A DNA stretch of 64,000 bases from Flectonema sp. DT1601 (Eukaryota > Euglenozoa > Diplonemea > Diplonemida > Diplonemidae): the NCBI GenBank assembly GCA_964019425.1, contig OZ025817.1, positions 496,001-560,000 of the forward strand, given 5' to 3'. Below the pieces are notes generated by a model. It was given only the letters and a program-made list of their open reading frames with translations, was not told the origin of the DNA and made no database searches. The translations under genes were made by a program, and so were the position numbers. Position 1 is the stretch's first letter; each line of letters begins with the position of its first letter. Positions 1 to 10,737 of this stretch are shown here, piece by piece.

Positions 1-3000
1 GCTGTGGTATTTCTACTGGGAAGCCATTCCTCGTTGTTGTCTCCCATCCAAAGAGGGTTGCAGGCGACTAATTCTTTTGCCCTGTTGTTAACGGTGGTAT
101 CCTTCAGCTGTTGCATTCTAGCACAGAGAACGTTGGCGCGGCTAATGACACGATCCCATACGGGTATTCTCTTGAGATGCTGTCTTTCAGCAGGAGTGAG
201 TTTGGTTTGAGACTGCGCCTGGTTTTGCTCTTCAGTTCGGAGGCCGGTGATGGCTTCTTGGACTTCATTGAGTTCGTCTTCAAGAGTACTGCTGTCAACA
301 TCGATATCTGATTCAGATTGTGTTTCAGTTGTTTTTGATAATAATTTACGTAACTTTCTATTAACGGCTACTATCTCACTGAATTCTGTTGGCAACTTTT
401 CTTGTATATCTTCCCAAAGCCTCAACCTCGCCAGTGGAATCAGCACTGTCTCTCCTTCCAAATCGTCTGAGTTTGTAGTACTAAACTGAACCAGGATCCG
501 TATCGGATTTCTGTCCTCAATTTTCAGTACCTTTGCAGGGAGCCACAGCTCGTTGTTTGCCTGAGCTCTGACTAAGTCACCTGGTTGGATTTGAAACAAT
601 AAAGCTCTCTCTAATCTTTTGACGAGTACTTTATTCACCATAATACTTTCTAGTAGAGCTTCCTCCTCATCGATAATTGTTTGGGGAGTACGTTGTAGGT
701 TGTTGTACGTGTTGTTAATCGTATGAATTAATATTTGATAAACAGCAGTTCGTAACTCACCAAAAGCAGCCTGTTCAATTGCTTCTACTTTACCACGACA
801 TGTGGTTTCATTTGTAGTCTCAAGACGTCGTATTTCTGATGTTAAATTTCGTTGGGCATTCGCACTGTCGTTTCGCTTTTTCATCGTGCGGAGGGTTGAG
901 TCGGTTCGCTGGCATTCTTCGTCTGAATCTTCATCAGAAACAAAAGGTACCTGTTGTTGAATTGTATTTATTCAGTTTGGGTAATTATTAAATAAATATC
1001 ACAATTCATAATAGTACATACTTGAGGTACATAAACAGGGGCAGCACCAGAACGTCTGCGCAGAGACTTCATTTCTCGCGGCTCTCTCTTAATGCTGGCT
1101 CTCCTTCCTGATTGGCTAGCACGTTGGCTGAAATGTCGCATTTCTTCCATTTCTCCTTCCATTAACTCTTTGGTTGATTCGTGTCGTTCTATCTTTCGGA
1201 CGTAGTCACTTGCTTGTGATTCGAGGCTTCGTATCCGTTGTTGGGAGTCTCTTTCTCGACTGTTCATCTGACGTACGTCAGATTCTAAACGAGTCACTTC
1301 CTCATTCCTCATGTCAGATGCTACAGTAACGATACTTTCCTGAAGTTGTGAATATCGTTTTTGAGATTCCTCCAACTTCCCTCTCATTATTTCTCTTTCG
1401 GTTTCAAAATGAGATGTTGCCTCGTTGACCAGTTCCTGTGAGACCATCGACTGCCTCTTAAACTGAACTGCTAGTTTCTCAAGTTCTACTTCACTCCTTC
1501 GTCTTCTAACATCTGTCATCGCCTGTTTGTTATTATTTAAGCTACTCTGAACTTGTTGTGTTTGATGTGATGTAGTGTTCATGGTGATGGCATACCTTTT
1601 GCATTTCTTGTCGATCTGCAGATTTCAAATTACGTTTCAAGATAGTGATTTCTCTGTGAGCAAGTTGGAGCTCTGTAGAAAGACCACTCAATTGTGTCTC
1701 GTGATGGATCTCAAGTGTGGCGTAGTCGAGTTGATCTCGTTTTTGGGATTCTTGAATTGAAAAAAGTTCAGCTTTGAATTCACTGTTAGTAATTAAGTGT
1801 TTTGATCTATCACTTTCTATTGTTGATTCTAATGCCTGTTGTTTAGTTGTCATTTCAGAAACGATTGTTTGAAGTTGTTCTTCCAATTTTTTCATTCGTT
1901 CTTGAAATCCTTCGAGTGCTATCTGAAGACTATTTATGTTTTGATCTTTGTCGATGATGACTTCATTGTGATCACTTTTTAAATCAAATATAAACTGTGA
2001 GCTTTCTATCTGAAGGTGAGCGATTAGAGATTCCAGCTGTTGTTGTTTCAGCATGTGTTCCAATCTAATTTGCTCAATGTTGTCTTGAAGACGTTCGTTA
2101 TCAACTTCTAAAACATTTGATTTACTAGTTAGTGAATTAATCTCTTCTTGCAGTTGGTTTATTTCATGTTCGCTTGCTATTCGGACTTCTTCCATCTTTT
2201 CCTGTTTTGGTTTTTTTTTTTTTTTTTTTAATAATTTATAACTAAATATGAAAAGTCAAAGATAGATGTCACACTTGAAGTCTCAACGCAGCCTGATCTT
2301 CCATTTCTAAAATTAGAGTCACTCGAAGTTCCTCTGCTTCTTGTTTCATGCGAAGTTGTTCAGCCTGCAGCTCTTCAACCTGAACTTTGTGATCGCTGTT
2401 TAGTCTTTGGGTAGCATTTCTGTATTCTATTTGTTTTTGCAACAGTTGTTTGTCTTTTTCACGAAGTTTTTCTCGAAAACATGACATCTGTTTGTCAAGT
2501 GATTTTTGAACCATCTGTCCCTTCTCCTCAAACAGAGCAGCATAATGTTGATGAGCTTCTTCAATCTCAACTTCTAACTGAGTGAAAGTTTCGAATAAGT
2601 CCAGAGGCTCTGGTGCACCGCAATTCAAGCGTCCTGCTACCTGTTTTTTATTTCATTATTTTTTTTTTTTTTTAAAACGGTTTTTTTTTTTTTTGTGAAT
2701 TTCAAAATCATACCTTCTCTTTAAGGTTACACACTTCTTTGTATAATGTCGTTCTTATGGTTTCGATTACCTCGTCTCTTCTATTTAGACGAGTGAATAG
2801 AACATGGTATGCTGTCTCAGCTATATTTAACTTCTCTTTGTAGTCTGTTAAGGTTTGCTTTAAATCTGATGTGTAGTGTCGTAAGGCGAGGACATCATCG
2901 CAAGGTAAGAACAAGAAATCTTCAACTTCCTTATCAGGAGGTATCTTGCTGACTAGTCTATTTAAGATTTCAGATACTTCATCCCTTGCTGATTGGAGAA

Positions 3001-3154
3001 GTGTTGATTGAACTTTTAATTTATGACTGTCAGTCAAATGATTATTAAAAACACTCATCACTCCATCTCTTGCAGCTGTCACGTTGCTATAAACACTTTC
3101 ATTCTTCTTATCGTAGTTTTCAATTGAGGATTCACTTTCTGTATCATCTGTCAT
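1..3154 (-). CDS. Coiled-coil protein, five exons seen, 3' end outside window
   Basis: Exons (minus strand): 3154-2714, 2640-2275, 2201-1596, 1522-1022 and 950 to beyond base 1. The introns are 73, 73, 73 and 71 bp, all phase 0, starting GTATG or GTGTG and ending CAG. More than 950 residues are visible. Exons 1-4 are almost all charged heptad-like sequence (EELRVTLILEMEDQ, LESDVRQMNSRERDSQQ), so a long coiled coil. The last exon stays open to the window edge and contains a compact stretch (PGDLVRAQANNELWLPAKVL, then FSTTNSDD and IPLARLRLWE) that resembles a Tudor/agenet-like chromo-barrel; that likeness is inference. The start ATG at 3154 follows a CAG by about 10 nt. I do not recognise the family. 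A cytoskeletal, flagellar or scaffold role is possible but unproven. Confidence 0.82.
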
Positions 3155-3250
3155 ACTAATGACTGTAGACTGTTTTATAAAATAAATATTTCAAATTGTT
3201 TATTTATATCAATTTACTACATCCTCAGTCATCAGTGTGTATTTCTGTAG

Positions 3251-3579
3251 AAAATATAATTGAGCCTTTGATCTTGTTCGGTAATTCCTGAGGGGGTGAA
3301 GTATAATAAGGGGGTTAAAGAATCGCTTGCATAGGGATTGGCGTTGTTAGTCGGAAATCGGAAAAACCGTTTAGGAACACACACAAAACGTTTTTGCTTT
3401 TTCGCAGTCGCTGAGACCGATTTAACTTAAAAGTAAGAAGCTGGTTTGGATTAGTTTCAGCGACGCAACGAGAGAAAAGGAAAAGGGAGAAAAACACGGA
3501 GGGCAAAACGGAGAACGGAATTGTGAACTGTGATCTATCGGGTCAATCGTATTTCCTACCATACAAAAGAGTGGATGCA
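3251..3579. repeat. Dispersed repeat, unit A of a tandem pair
   Basis: Unit A has a left arm at 3251-3411 (starting aaaatataattg, ending cgcagtcgc), a middle of about 80 bp at 3412-3492, and a right arm at 3493-3579 (starting aacacggagggc, ending acaaaagagtgg). Both arms are nearly identical to those of unit B, while the middles differ. The left arm recurs at 10241-10376. No coding potential, terminal inverted repeat or tRNA-like promoter was recognised, so the class (MITE, SINE or other) is unknown. Confidence 0.85.
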
Positions 3580-3968
3580 AAAATATAATTGCGTCTTTGA
3601 TCTTGTTCGGTAATTCCTGAGGGGGTGAAGCATAATAAGGGGGTTAAAGAATCGCTTGCATAGGGATTGGCGTTGTTAGTCGGAAATCAGAAAAACCCTT
3701 TACGAACACACACAAAACGTTTTTGCTTTTTCGTAGTCGCATCAATCAAATTCACATCCAAATCTGGGATACTCAACCGGGTCTATACGAGTCCGAATGG
3801 ACTGGCGAGCGTAACACTTCGAGGAGCCTTGTTGTTCCGAGGGTTAGAGCTTTATGGCCAGTTCCTACGGTCAGGACCCTAACACGGAGGGCAAAACGGA
3901 GAACGGAATTGTGAACTGTGATCTATCGGGTCAATCATATTTCCTACCATACAAAAGAGTGTAGATGC
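3580..3968. repeat. Dispersed repeat, unit B of a tandem pair
   Basis: The left arm 3580-3740 matches 3251-3411 with only a few substitutions. The right arm 3881-3968 matches 3493-3579. The middle, 3741-3880, is about 140 bp and unrelated to the 80-bp middle of unit A. Shared arms around different middles suggest either internal replacement in one copy or two related elements sharing ends. Short open frames across this unit on the plus strand (3667-3914) look accidental. Confidence 0.85.
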
Positions 3969-4119
3969 AAATAAATAAATCAGAATGAAGCCAAAGTTAT
4001 CTCACAGGTTATGTATATACACGTTCGTGGTAACCAAGAAGGTTTTAGACACTAAATCATTCGAAATGTGAAGGAGAGAGCGTTTTGTTGTTAAGATTAG
4101 AAATTTGAGTTTTCAATTC

Positions 4120-6970
4120 CTAAACAAAGAGAGTCGTGTTCAATTGTATGTCACTCGAACTAGAACCAACCAATATTGTGTACACACCTGACAGGACTCT
4201 AAGTCTCATGTTGCCATCATGCATGGAAAGGTCGTCAGTAGAATAAGGAATTACGACACTTTTGGTTTCACCAGAATCGATAAAAACTTTTGTGAATGCG
4301 AGTAGTCGTTGCCAATAATGAACAAATAAATATCCCACCGGATCGCGAACATAAATCTGAACAATCTCTGATCCAGGAAGCGGTCCAGCATTTCTAATAG
4401 TAACCGTAACAGAATCATTACCTAAAGTCATCGATACGTATTCGTAAGTAGTGTACGAAAGTCCAAAACCAAAGTCAAAGAGAGGAGTGCTGAGCCAACC
4501 ATCGTTAACGTAGGGATCGAAGTTTCTTCCTGACTTTGTTGGACCTCGACTGTTTGAAACCCATTTTCCTCTAATTCGCTGCATGAATGGCGATGCTCCT
4601 CCCTGAACTTGACCAACTGTTCGTGGCCATGATTGAGTGAGTTTTGATGAAGGATTGTATTTCCCGAGTAAGACGTCCCATATTGCATTACCTCCCTCAG
4701 ACCCAGGTCGCATTGTGTTTAACAAAGCTGATGTGTTCTTTAATACATCGTTACCTCTTCCAAAGGTTTGTGGTCTTCCATTAATCAAAACGGTGATTAC
4801 TTTCTTGTGAATACTTGTAATCGCTTTCATTAAGTTAACCTGATTTCCTTGAAGGTCAAGATTATCTCTGTCTTCCCACTCTCCACAACCTCCGGATAAG
4901 TCACCTGTGATTTATTGTTTTATACTGTTAAAGAGGTGTTGTACTACTAAAGAAACATACCAAGGACTAGTATTACAAGGTCTGCTTGTTTAGCAATCTG
5001 AACAGCTTCAGGGATCAGAGAAGGATCAGCATCGTCTGGATTCCCAACAGCAGTTGAACCAGTAGCTGATAGGATTTTTCCTTTAAACCCAGCATTGATA
5101 AGACCTTCTTGAGTTGATACAATATGTGAATAAGGTTCTAAAGCATAGCCACCAATCATTGCTGTTCCTTCATCTCCTTTTGCAGCAGGTCCAATAAAAG
5201 CGATTGTAACAGCAGTAGATGTTATAAACACGTCGTTTAATGGAAGTAACCCATCGTTTTGAAGCAACGTAACGGATTGTCTTGCTGCATCTCTCGCAAG
5301 CATTCTATTCTTTGGTCCGTCAAGTGAATTAATTCTAGTCATGTTCACAGTAGTGTACGGAGAGTCAAATGAACCTGATGCGTATTTTAGTGTTAAAACC
5401 CTTCTAACTGCGTCGTCTACTTCAGTTTCTTTAACGAGACCTTTGAGAACAGCGTTTTGAAGATGATTGAACGTCCACGAACTGTGATTGTGTATTTCAT
5501 ATATAAAAGACTACTAAATGGAAAACAGTTATTTAAATAAAATAAGGAACGTCAAGGTTCTTCTCCCTTTGAGAAGAAGGAAATCAGGATAAAAAAAACC
5601 TGAAAGCAGAGGGCCGTGGTGAAGATCATGCCCAGATCTGCAAAAGCACCGATTCCATGAACCTCATGAATCCGATATTTTCTTTAAAGTCTGCGACTGT
5701 CACCCAAAGGCCAAAGGGCTTAGGCTAGATTGGATCAAAATTAAAAACGAGACAGACACACTGATGTCTTCCACCTTTGAAGCTGGTTTGGTCACTACTG
5801 GGGACAACTGAAGGAAGGAGAAGTCCGACGCTCACCTCACCAAGCAGATAGCTTTAGTTATAGAAAACAACACCAAGTCTCTCAAGCTGGTACTACTAAA
5901 TGGAAAACAGTTATTTAGGGTTACATACTTTGATTTTCCACTGCATTGCAAATCGAGATCGACAGTTGCGTGAACACCAATAGCAGCTGCGTGACTTTTA
6001 TTTGTAGCGATTCCGAAATCAACAAGCACTCCCAAATCATTGCAATCTGACATGATCACTCCATTGAATCCCATACTCCTCCTGTAGGAGTCGTGTAATA
6101 GCCATCTGTTACCGTGTGCAGGGATGTCATTTACTGTTGTTTAATAATTTTCTATTTCTGTAGGTTGATTGACTTTACAAACTAATATCACAAACCTGTA
6201 TTGTGACTCGCCATTGTAGCCCTAACGTTAGCTCGAGCAAGTGATCTCCACGGCTTTAGGTAGTGATCATGGAGTGAGCGATTGGTAATATCAGCAGGAG
6301 CTCCATTCAATCCACCAGAAGCAGCACCATAAGCAGCCATGTGTTTAGCTAATGAAGCAACGTATCGTGAAGAGTCAAAGTAAGTATCCGTTCCATTACA
6401 CCCATCAGGTCCTTGAAGTCCTCTGACAGCAGCTTCTCCCATGTGAGATGTGAGAGTTGGTTCTTCTCCATAACCTTCTTGACCTCTTCCAAAACGAGGA
6501 TCAGTCATCATATTAACAACAGGAGCGAATACAACTTGAACACCCATCGTACTTGCTTGATCAGCTATGGCATCAGCGATATTCGATACAAGAGATACAT
6601 TCCAAGAAGCTCCTTGATTAATAGGCATCGGGAAGATCGTAGCATTTGGTGCCCCTCCGTGTAAACCCTCGTTTACAAATGTCAAAGGAATATTGAGCCT
6701 GCTTCCTTCGATAAACTTCCTCTGCAATTCATTTCTGGCAGTTATACAATCCACTGCAGTGTTACAGTGAATAGCGGATTCATATTTCACGGTACCAACA
6801 GAGGTATTAATAAACTTATCAACAATATCCTCTCCGTTGTGTGTCGCTGTTAGCTGCATAACCTTCTCTTCGAGTGTCATCTTTGATAGTAGAGTTTCAA
6901 CTCGGTCTGGTATTGGGTCTCTCAGTGAGATCACATTACAAATCGTGAACAGCAATATCACCGACGACAT
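4120..6970 (-). CDS. Secreted glycoside hydrolase family 3 (beta-glucosidase/beta-xylosidase type)
   Basis: Exons 6970-6196, 6133-5929, 5481-4961 and 4904-4120 give 761 residues in one continuous frame. Introns are 62, 447 and 56 bp. The N-terminus (SSVILLFTICNVIS) is a signal peptide. The GH3 N-terminal barrel shows NEGLHGG, FAPVVNMMTDPRFGRGQEGY and GFNGVIMSDCND; the Asp of the SDC motif (about residue 288) is the expected catalytic nucleophile. The second GH3 domain shows DAARQSVTLLQNDGLLPL and VLGDLSGGCGEWEDR. The C-terminus (FGFGLSYTTYEY, then VTIRNAGPLPGSEIVQIYV) is the fibronectin-III-like domain of the family. It probably cleaves beta-linked glucosides or xylosides outside the cell or in a vacuole; the exact substrate cannot be read from sequence. 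The start was chosen at MSSV because it begins the signal peptide and lies 9 nt after a CTTTCTCAG acceptor-like site. The 447-bp intron carries an insertion, listed separately. Confidence 0.95.
5482..5928 (-). other. Enlarged intron of the GH3 gene with insertion between direct repeats
   Basis: This intron is 447 bp, against 62 and 56 bp for the other two in the gene. A perfect 26-bp direct repeat (actactaaatgg...ttattta) lies at 5510-5535 and 5892-5917, enclosing 356 bp (5536-5891). Removing the insert plus one repeat copy leaves a 65-bp intron, the normal size here. The insert looks like decayed coding DNA (short open stretches with stops in all frames) and has no recognised homology. Splice sites (GTATGT, ATCACAG) are intact and the flanking exons join in frame. 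Confidence 0.88.
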
Positions 6971-7757
6971 GTTTACAACCTGAGAAAGTAAACAATCATT
7001 AAAATCAAAAGATTGAGAAAGGGTTTGATGTAACAACTGATATCACATGTCTCTCCCTTCCAATCGTGTCTCGATGAAATTACCTCCACGAGAGTACGAC
7101 AAGCTCGAAAGATCTCCGAAGCTTTGAAAACGAGACAAGCTAAAGTGTGAAAAGAACAAATAAAAAAAACTTGTAGTTCTCACCTCTCATAATGCTAAAG
7201 GTACTTAAGGTACTTTGTGTGCTGCGGGTAGGTCCGTTGATCTGATTCTCCGGACGCAGACATATCAGTCGTGTTTTTTTTATTATTATTGTTCCTTCTT
7301 TGTTGTTATCGCAGAATGTCCTCTGCTCTCATTCTCGGTGTCACAACGTTCTTGTTGATACAAAAAAAAAAAAAAAAAAAAAAAAAAAATGTTTAAAAAA
7401 AAAGAAGAATTAAGAAAAAGGAAAATTTGACCATAACTCAAACCACATTAAAAACAAAAGAGACTTGACAAGTCTTGTGGTGAAAGATACTCGAGAGTAT
7501 ACACGAAACTATAAACTGACTTAAATTGAGAAAGCCAATGAAGGTTTTGTGTGTACCGCTAACGTTCCCTTTTAACTCGCACAGCCATTGAAGTGCAAAA
7601 GAAGAAAAAAAAAAGGGGGAAAAGGAACGCACACAGCTCTATTGATGCAAGGTCAAAACCTAAATCAGTCTCACAACAGGGACTGGTGAGTATGAAGAGA
7701 ATCAGGGGAGGGGACGGGATGAGTCCGACAACAAGAAATGGAACAGAAACAAAGGGC

Positions 7758-7791
<34 letters not shown>

Positions 7792-7970
7792 CAAGTGTTG
7801 CTTGCAGCCTCACAACAGGAAAGAATGAAACAAAGGCAAGGGAGATTAATTTTCATAATGCCTTCCCGTGCTTCAGATAATGCGACTCCCTCAGCTCAGA
7901 CAGTTAGTTGGACTGAAAGTAAACCGTTAGATATTTTTTTGCAAGTTATCTCAGTTTATGAAATGGGAAA
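6971..7970. other. Gene-free intergenic DNA with A-tracts
   Basis: One kilobase without a supportable gene. It contains an uninterrupted A-tract of about 29 at 7361-7389 and another of about 26 near 7760-7785. Short open frames at 7438-7880 are rich in Lys or Phe because of these tracts and look accidental. The part next to 6970 contains the acceptor-like CTTTCTCAG (CAG at 6980-6982, minus strand) ahead of the GH3 start codon. Confidence 0.6.
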
Positions 7971-8795
7971 TTATTTTGACGCTTTCTTTACATCTTTTGC
8001 AGTCTGCGGAAGATCCTTTTGATAGGACATGTCAGAGCTAGCCCATTTTTCATTAATTTCTTTAGTACCTCCCCTGATGAAAGTCGGCATGTCTTCTGGT
8101 CTGACATATTGGTAGAGCTCTTTTTCGTAATCTCCTCCCAATACTTTGATCTTTTCTCTGACCTCAGCAGCAATGAAATACTGCACCATCTTATAGGCGG
8201 TGCTAAAGATAAACCCAGCATTTATTATTACAACTTTGTGAAGAGACTCAGGATAGTTCTTCTCATCAACTTCACTAGTCATTTTTATATAGTCGATGAC
8301 GTGTTTGCTGACTCTGCTGATTGCGATTCCGGTGACGTCAAGGATCACGAGACATGTTTTTCTTTTTGGATTTGTTTTAATTAACTCATCAGCATACTCA
8401 GCAGTGTATATCTTCCAATGATGGAGTGCGGACATCGGAAGTACTTCTGGTGCAGGAAGACATAGCAGTCCAGTTCTCTCCACATAGATCTGATAACCAT
8501 CTCTTGAGATTCCCAGAAAACCATGAGGGAGATATTCTTTTATTCTTGAATCTGGTGGAGGTCCCTTTAATACATTATCGACGTCATGTTTCTTTCTCCA
8601 TTCTAGTGACTCGAGAAGCATTTGTTTGCTTTTTTCAATATCACAGTTCCTCGCTCTTAAAAACCTAGCAACCCAATGCTCGTTATAAAGATCCCCTTTT
8701 GGTAGATCACCCTTTACTTCTAAAATCAATTTTTGAAGAGATTTGTTGTACTCTTCTGTCGGATATCCAAATTCATTTTTTTCAACTGCCGCCAT
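7971..8795 (-). CDS. Sec14-like CRAL-TRIO lipid-transfer protein
   Basis: Single exon, 274 residues. Residues about 20-75 form the CRAL-TRIO N-terminal helical domain (HWVARFLRARNCDIEKSKQM, SLEWRKK). Residues about 85-250 form the CRAL-TRIO lipid-binding domain, with the typical CLVILDVTGIAISRVSK strand-helix, the NYPESLHKVVIINAGFIFST motif and KIKVLGGDYEKELYQYV. Proteins of this family exchange phosphatidylinositol and phosphatidylcholine and support phosphoinositide signalling and Golgi function; being cytosolic fits the lack of a signal peptide. The length is usual for a minimal Sec14. The C-terminus is Lys-rich. A long A-tract (coding strand) separates the start codon from any acceptor-like site, so this is one of the few genes here without a nearby CAG. 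Confidence 0.95.
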   Translation of the reverse strand: MAAVEKNEFGYPTEEYNKSLQKLILEVKGDLPKGDLYNEHWVARFLRARNCDIEKSKQMLLESLEWRKKHDVDNVLKGPPPDSRIKEYLPHGFLGISRDGYQIYVERTGLLCLPAPEVLPMSALHHWKIYTAEYADELIKTNPKRKTCLVILDVTGIAISRVSKHVIDYIKMTSEVDEKNYPESLHKVVIINAGFIFSTAYKMVQYFIAAEVREKIKVLGGDYEKELYQYVRPEDMPTFIRGGTKEINEKWASSDMSYQKDLPQTAKDVKKASK

Positions 8796-8991
8796 GTTAT
8801 TTTTTTTTTTTTTTTTTTTTTTGATTTAAAAAAAAGAGAAGTTTCTGTTTTTTTTTTTTTGTAAACGAAAAAAATAATAATAAAAACAATCATTCACAGA
8901 GACGATCCTTCCTAACAGGAATTGATCAGCTAATAATAATGACGTGAGTTAATAATAATAAGTAAATACATCTATTACAAGAAAGACCATT

Positions 8992-10211
8992 CTATTCACA
9001 ATAATCGACACACCATTTTGGTATATTTAACAGAGGGATGTCTAATAGCAGAGCGTATGCAGCAAGTGTATGGCACTGAATTGGTCCATGTTTTGGATGC
9101 TGTAGTGTGAAGCTTTCAACTCCAAGACGAGCCCAACAAAGACGACGACAATCATCTGGTGTTGCAACACTTTCAGAAGAAGAATTAAAAAGAGAATTAT
9201 CAGAAGCGATCGATAAAGATGGTGTTGATAACCATTTGATTGGTTTTGAAGGATTCTCAAGGAGAACAGATTCAGAAGGTGAGAATTCATAAAAAGCTTT
9301 ATCAGTTTTAATCGATAAATTCATATCATGAGCGAGCATCGCAGCCTTTTGAACCCTTCCTAACCAATATCCCATACCATAAGTGTGATATAATTCCTCA
9401 CCTTTATCAATCTTTCGTAAAGCGACCGCAACGACTAACCCATCCACGGCTGCCATAGCACAGTTACGCTTCGCTCCGGTCTCGTTTAAATAATGAAGAG
9501 CGTCGCAGTTTTCATTGATACTTCCAGCATCGTTGATCAGTTGAGCAACTCCCATTTCACGGTCAACGATGTCTGGATCACCTTCAATAATACCTGATTG
9601 GGTTGTAAATATTACTACAAGTACAGCACTAATAACTTATAAAACAACAGTAATGAATAAAACATACCTAAAGATGTATTTTGACTGTAAGACTCCGATC
9701 CAACTGAGTCAGGGGGTCGCATAACACCACAGAACTGTGTAACAATCTCTCCTTCTGGTATGTCTTCATCAGTGAATACGCCTCTACCTGCTCCAGGTAT
9801 TAGAGAGGGAGATATGGTTAAGGGTCGTTGGTTAAATTGGTGACATAGTTGAGTGTGTTTCCCAACAGATATCGCGTGTTTATTACTTTGGAGTTGAGTT
9901 TGGTCTTCCCAACGCAGAGCTTGTGAAAAACTGATTGGAAGCTTTAAAAAACTAGCTGTCTCATCGTCACCAGCAGCCCATCTGCCATCGACTCTCAGAA
10001 ATAATTCTTTTATGTGATGTGGTCTGACGAGAACTGTGCGAGAGTGTAATTTGACTGCGTATCTCTCCTTTACTTTATCGTATGATATGATGTTACCTTG
10101 ACATCCGTTTAGTGTTGAATCCACCAGGTTTTGTAGTATTACTCCTTGTTCTAATGTCAGCCCTAGAGGTCCACATATTGTTTCTGATTCACCAACAGGT
10201 TGCCACTTCAT
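8992..10211 (-). CDS. SET-domain protein
   Basis: Exons 10211-9668 and 9593-8992 (74-bp intron) give 381 residues. The N-terminal part has a short segment (GNIISYDKVKERYAVKLHS, VLVRPHHIKEL) resembling the small beta-barrel modules found in many algal and protist proteins. The SET domain starts at GAGRGVFTDEDIPEGEIVTQF and ends with NENCDALHYL, RNCAMAA, ALRKIDKGEELYHTYGMGYW, giving the expected Asn/His-Cys region and the closing GEEL-Tyr motif. Such proteins methylate lysines in histones or other proteins using S-adenosylmethionine; the substrate is not predictable. The start ATG lies about 18 nt after CCCTACAG and is preceded by a three-codon upstream ORF (MKQ). A partial decayed copy of this 5' end lies at 10377-10440. 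Confidence 0.88.
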
Positions 10212-10737
10212 TTATTGCTTCATTTATGTCTGTAGGGAATAAAACAATATAATTGATCTTGTTTGGTAATTCCTTGAGGGTTAAAGAATCACTTGCAGGG
10301 CTTGGCGCTGTTAGTCCGAATCAGAAAACCCTTTACGGAACACACACAAAAGGTTTTTTTGCCTTTTCGCAGTCGCGTGTTGAATCCACCAAGATTTCGT
10401 AGTATTACTCAGGTTGCCACTTCATTTATTTCTGTAGGGAAAAAAAAGTAAAAAATTAAATAAAAAAAATATTACAAACACTATTTTTACTATTCTACGT
10501 GACGACATCTAAGTTGAAACAATCTTATTTCATTTCTGTCTATTTAACAGATCGAAATAAAAGAAAAAATATTCATCGTGCTTAACAGATAAAAAGGAAG
10601 AAAATCTAATTTTCTACCCCCCTACACTGTAAATAACAAAAGTAACAAAACAAAAAAATCTGACCATAACATTGAATGAGATAATAGTTTAAAAAACTCT
10701 TCTTTCAAATAAAACTAAAGTACAGTTAGATGCAAAA
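10212..10737. repeat. Third repeat copy (10241-10376) flanked by duplicated 5' end of the SET gene
   Basis: 10241-10376 matches the left arm of the repeats at 3251 and 3580 (aataattga...tcgcagtcgc) with small deletions. Directly after it, 10377-10440 repeats the 5' end of the SET gene: it matches 10112-10144 and 10197-10216 plus the acceptor-like tctgtaggga at 10229-10238, missing about 52 and 12 bp. The copy still holds an ATG frame (MKWQPE, then stop) behind a CCTACAG site. The remainder, 10441-10737, is AT-rich and featureless. Confidence 0.85.

Larger units (their letters stand above)
3155..4119. other. Intergenic region holding a tandem repeat pair
   Basis: There is no protein gene here. 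Most of the stretch is two tandem units of a dispersed repeat (3251-3579 and 3580-3968), described separately. The 151 bp from 3969 to the stop codon of the GH3 gene at 4120 is unremarkable AT-rich sequence. Confidence 0.7.
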
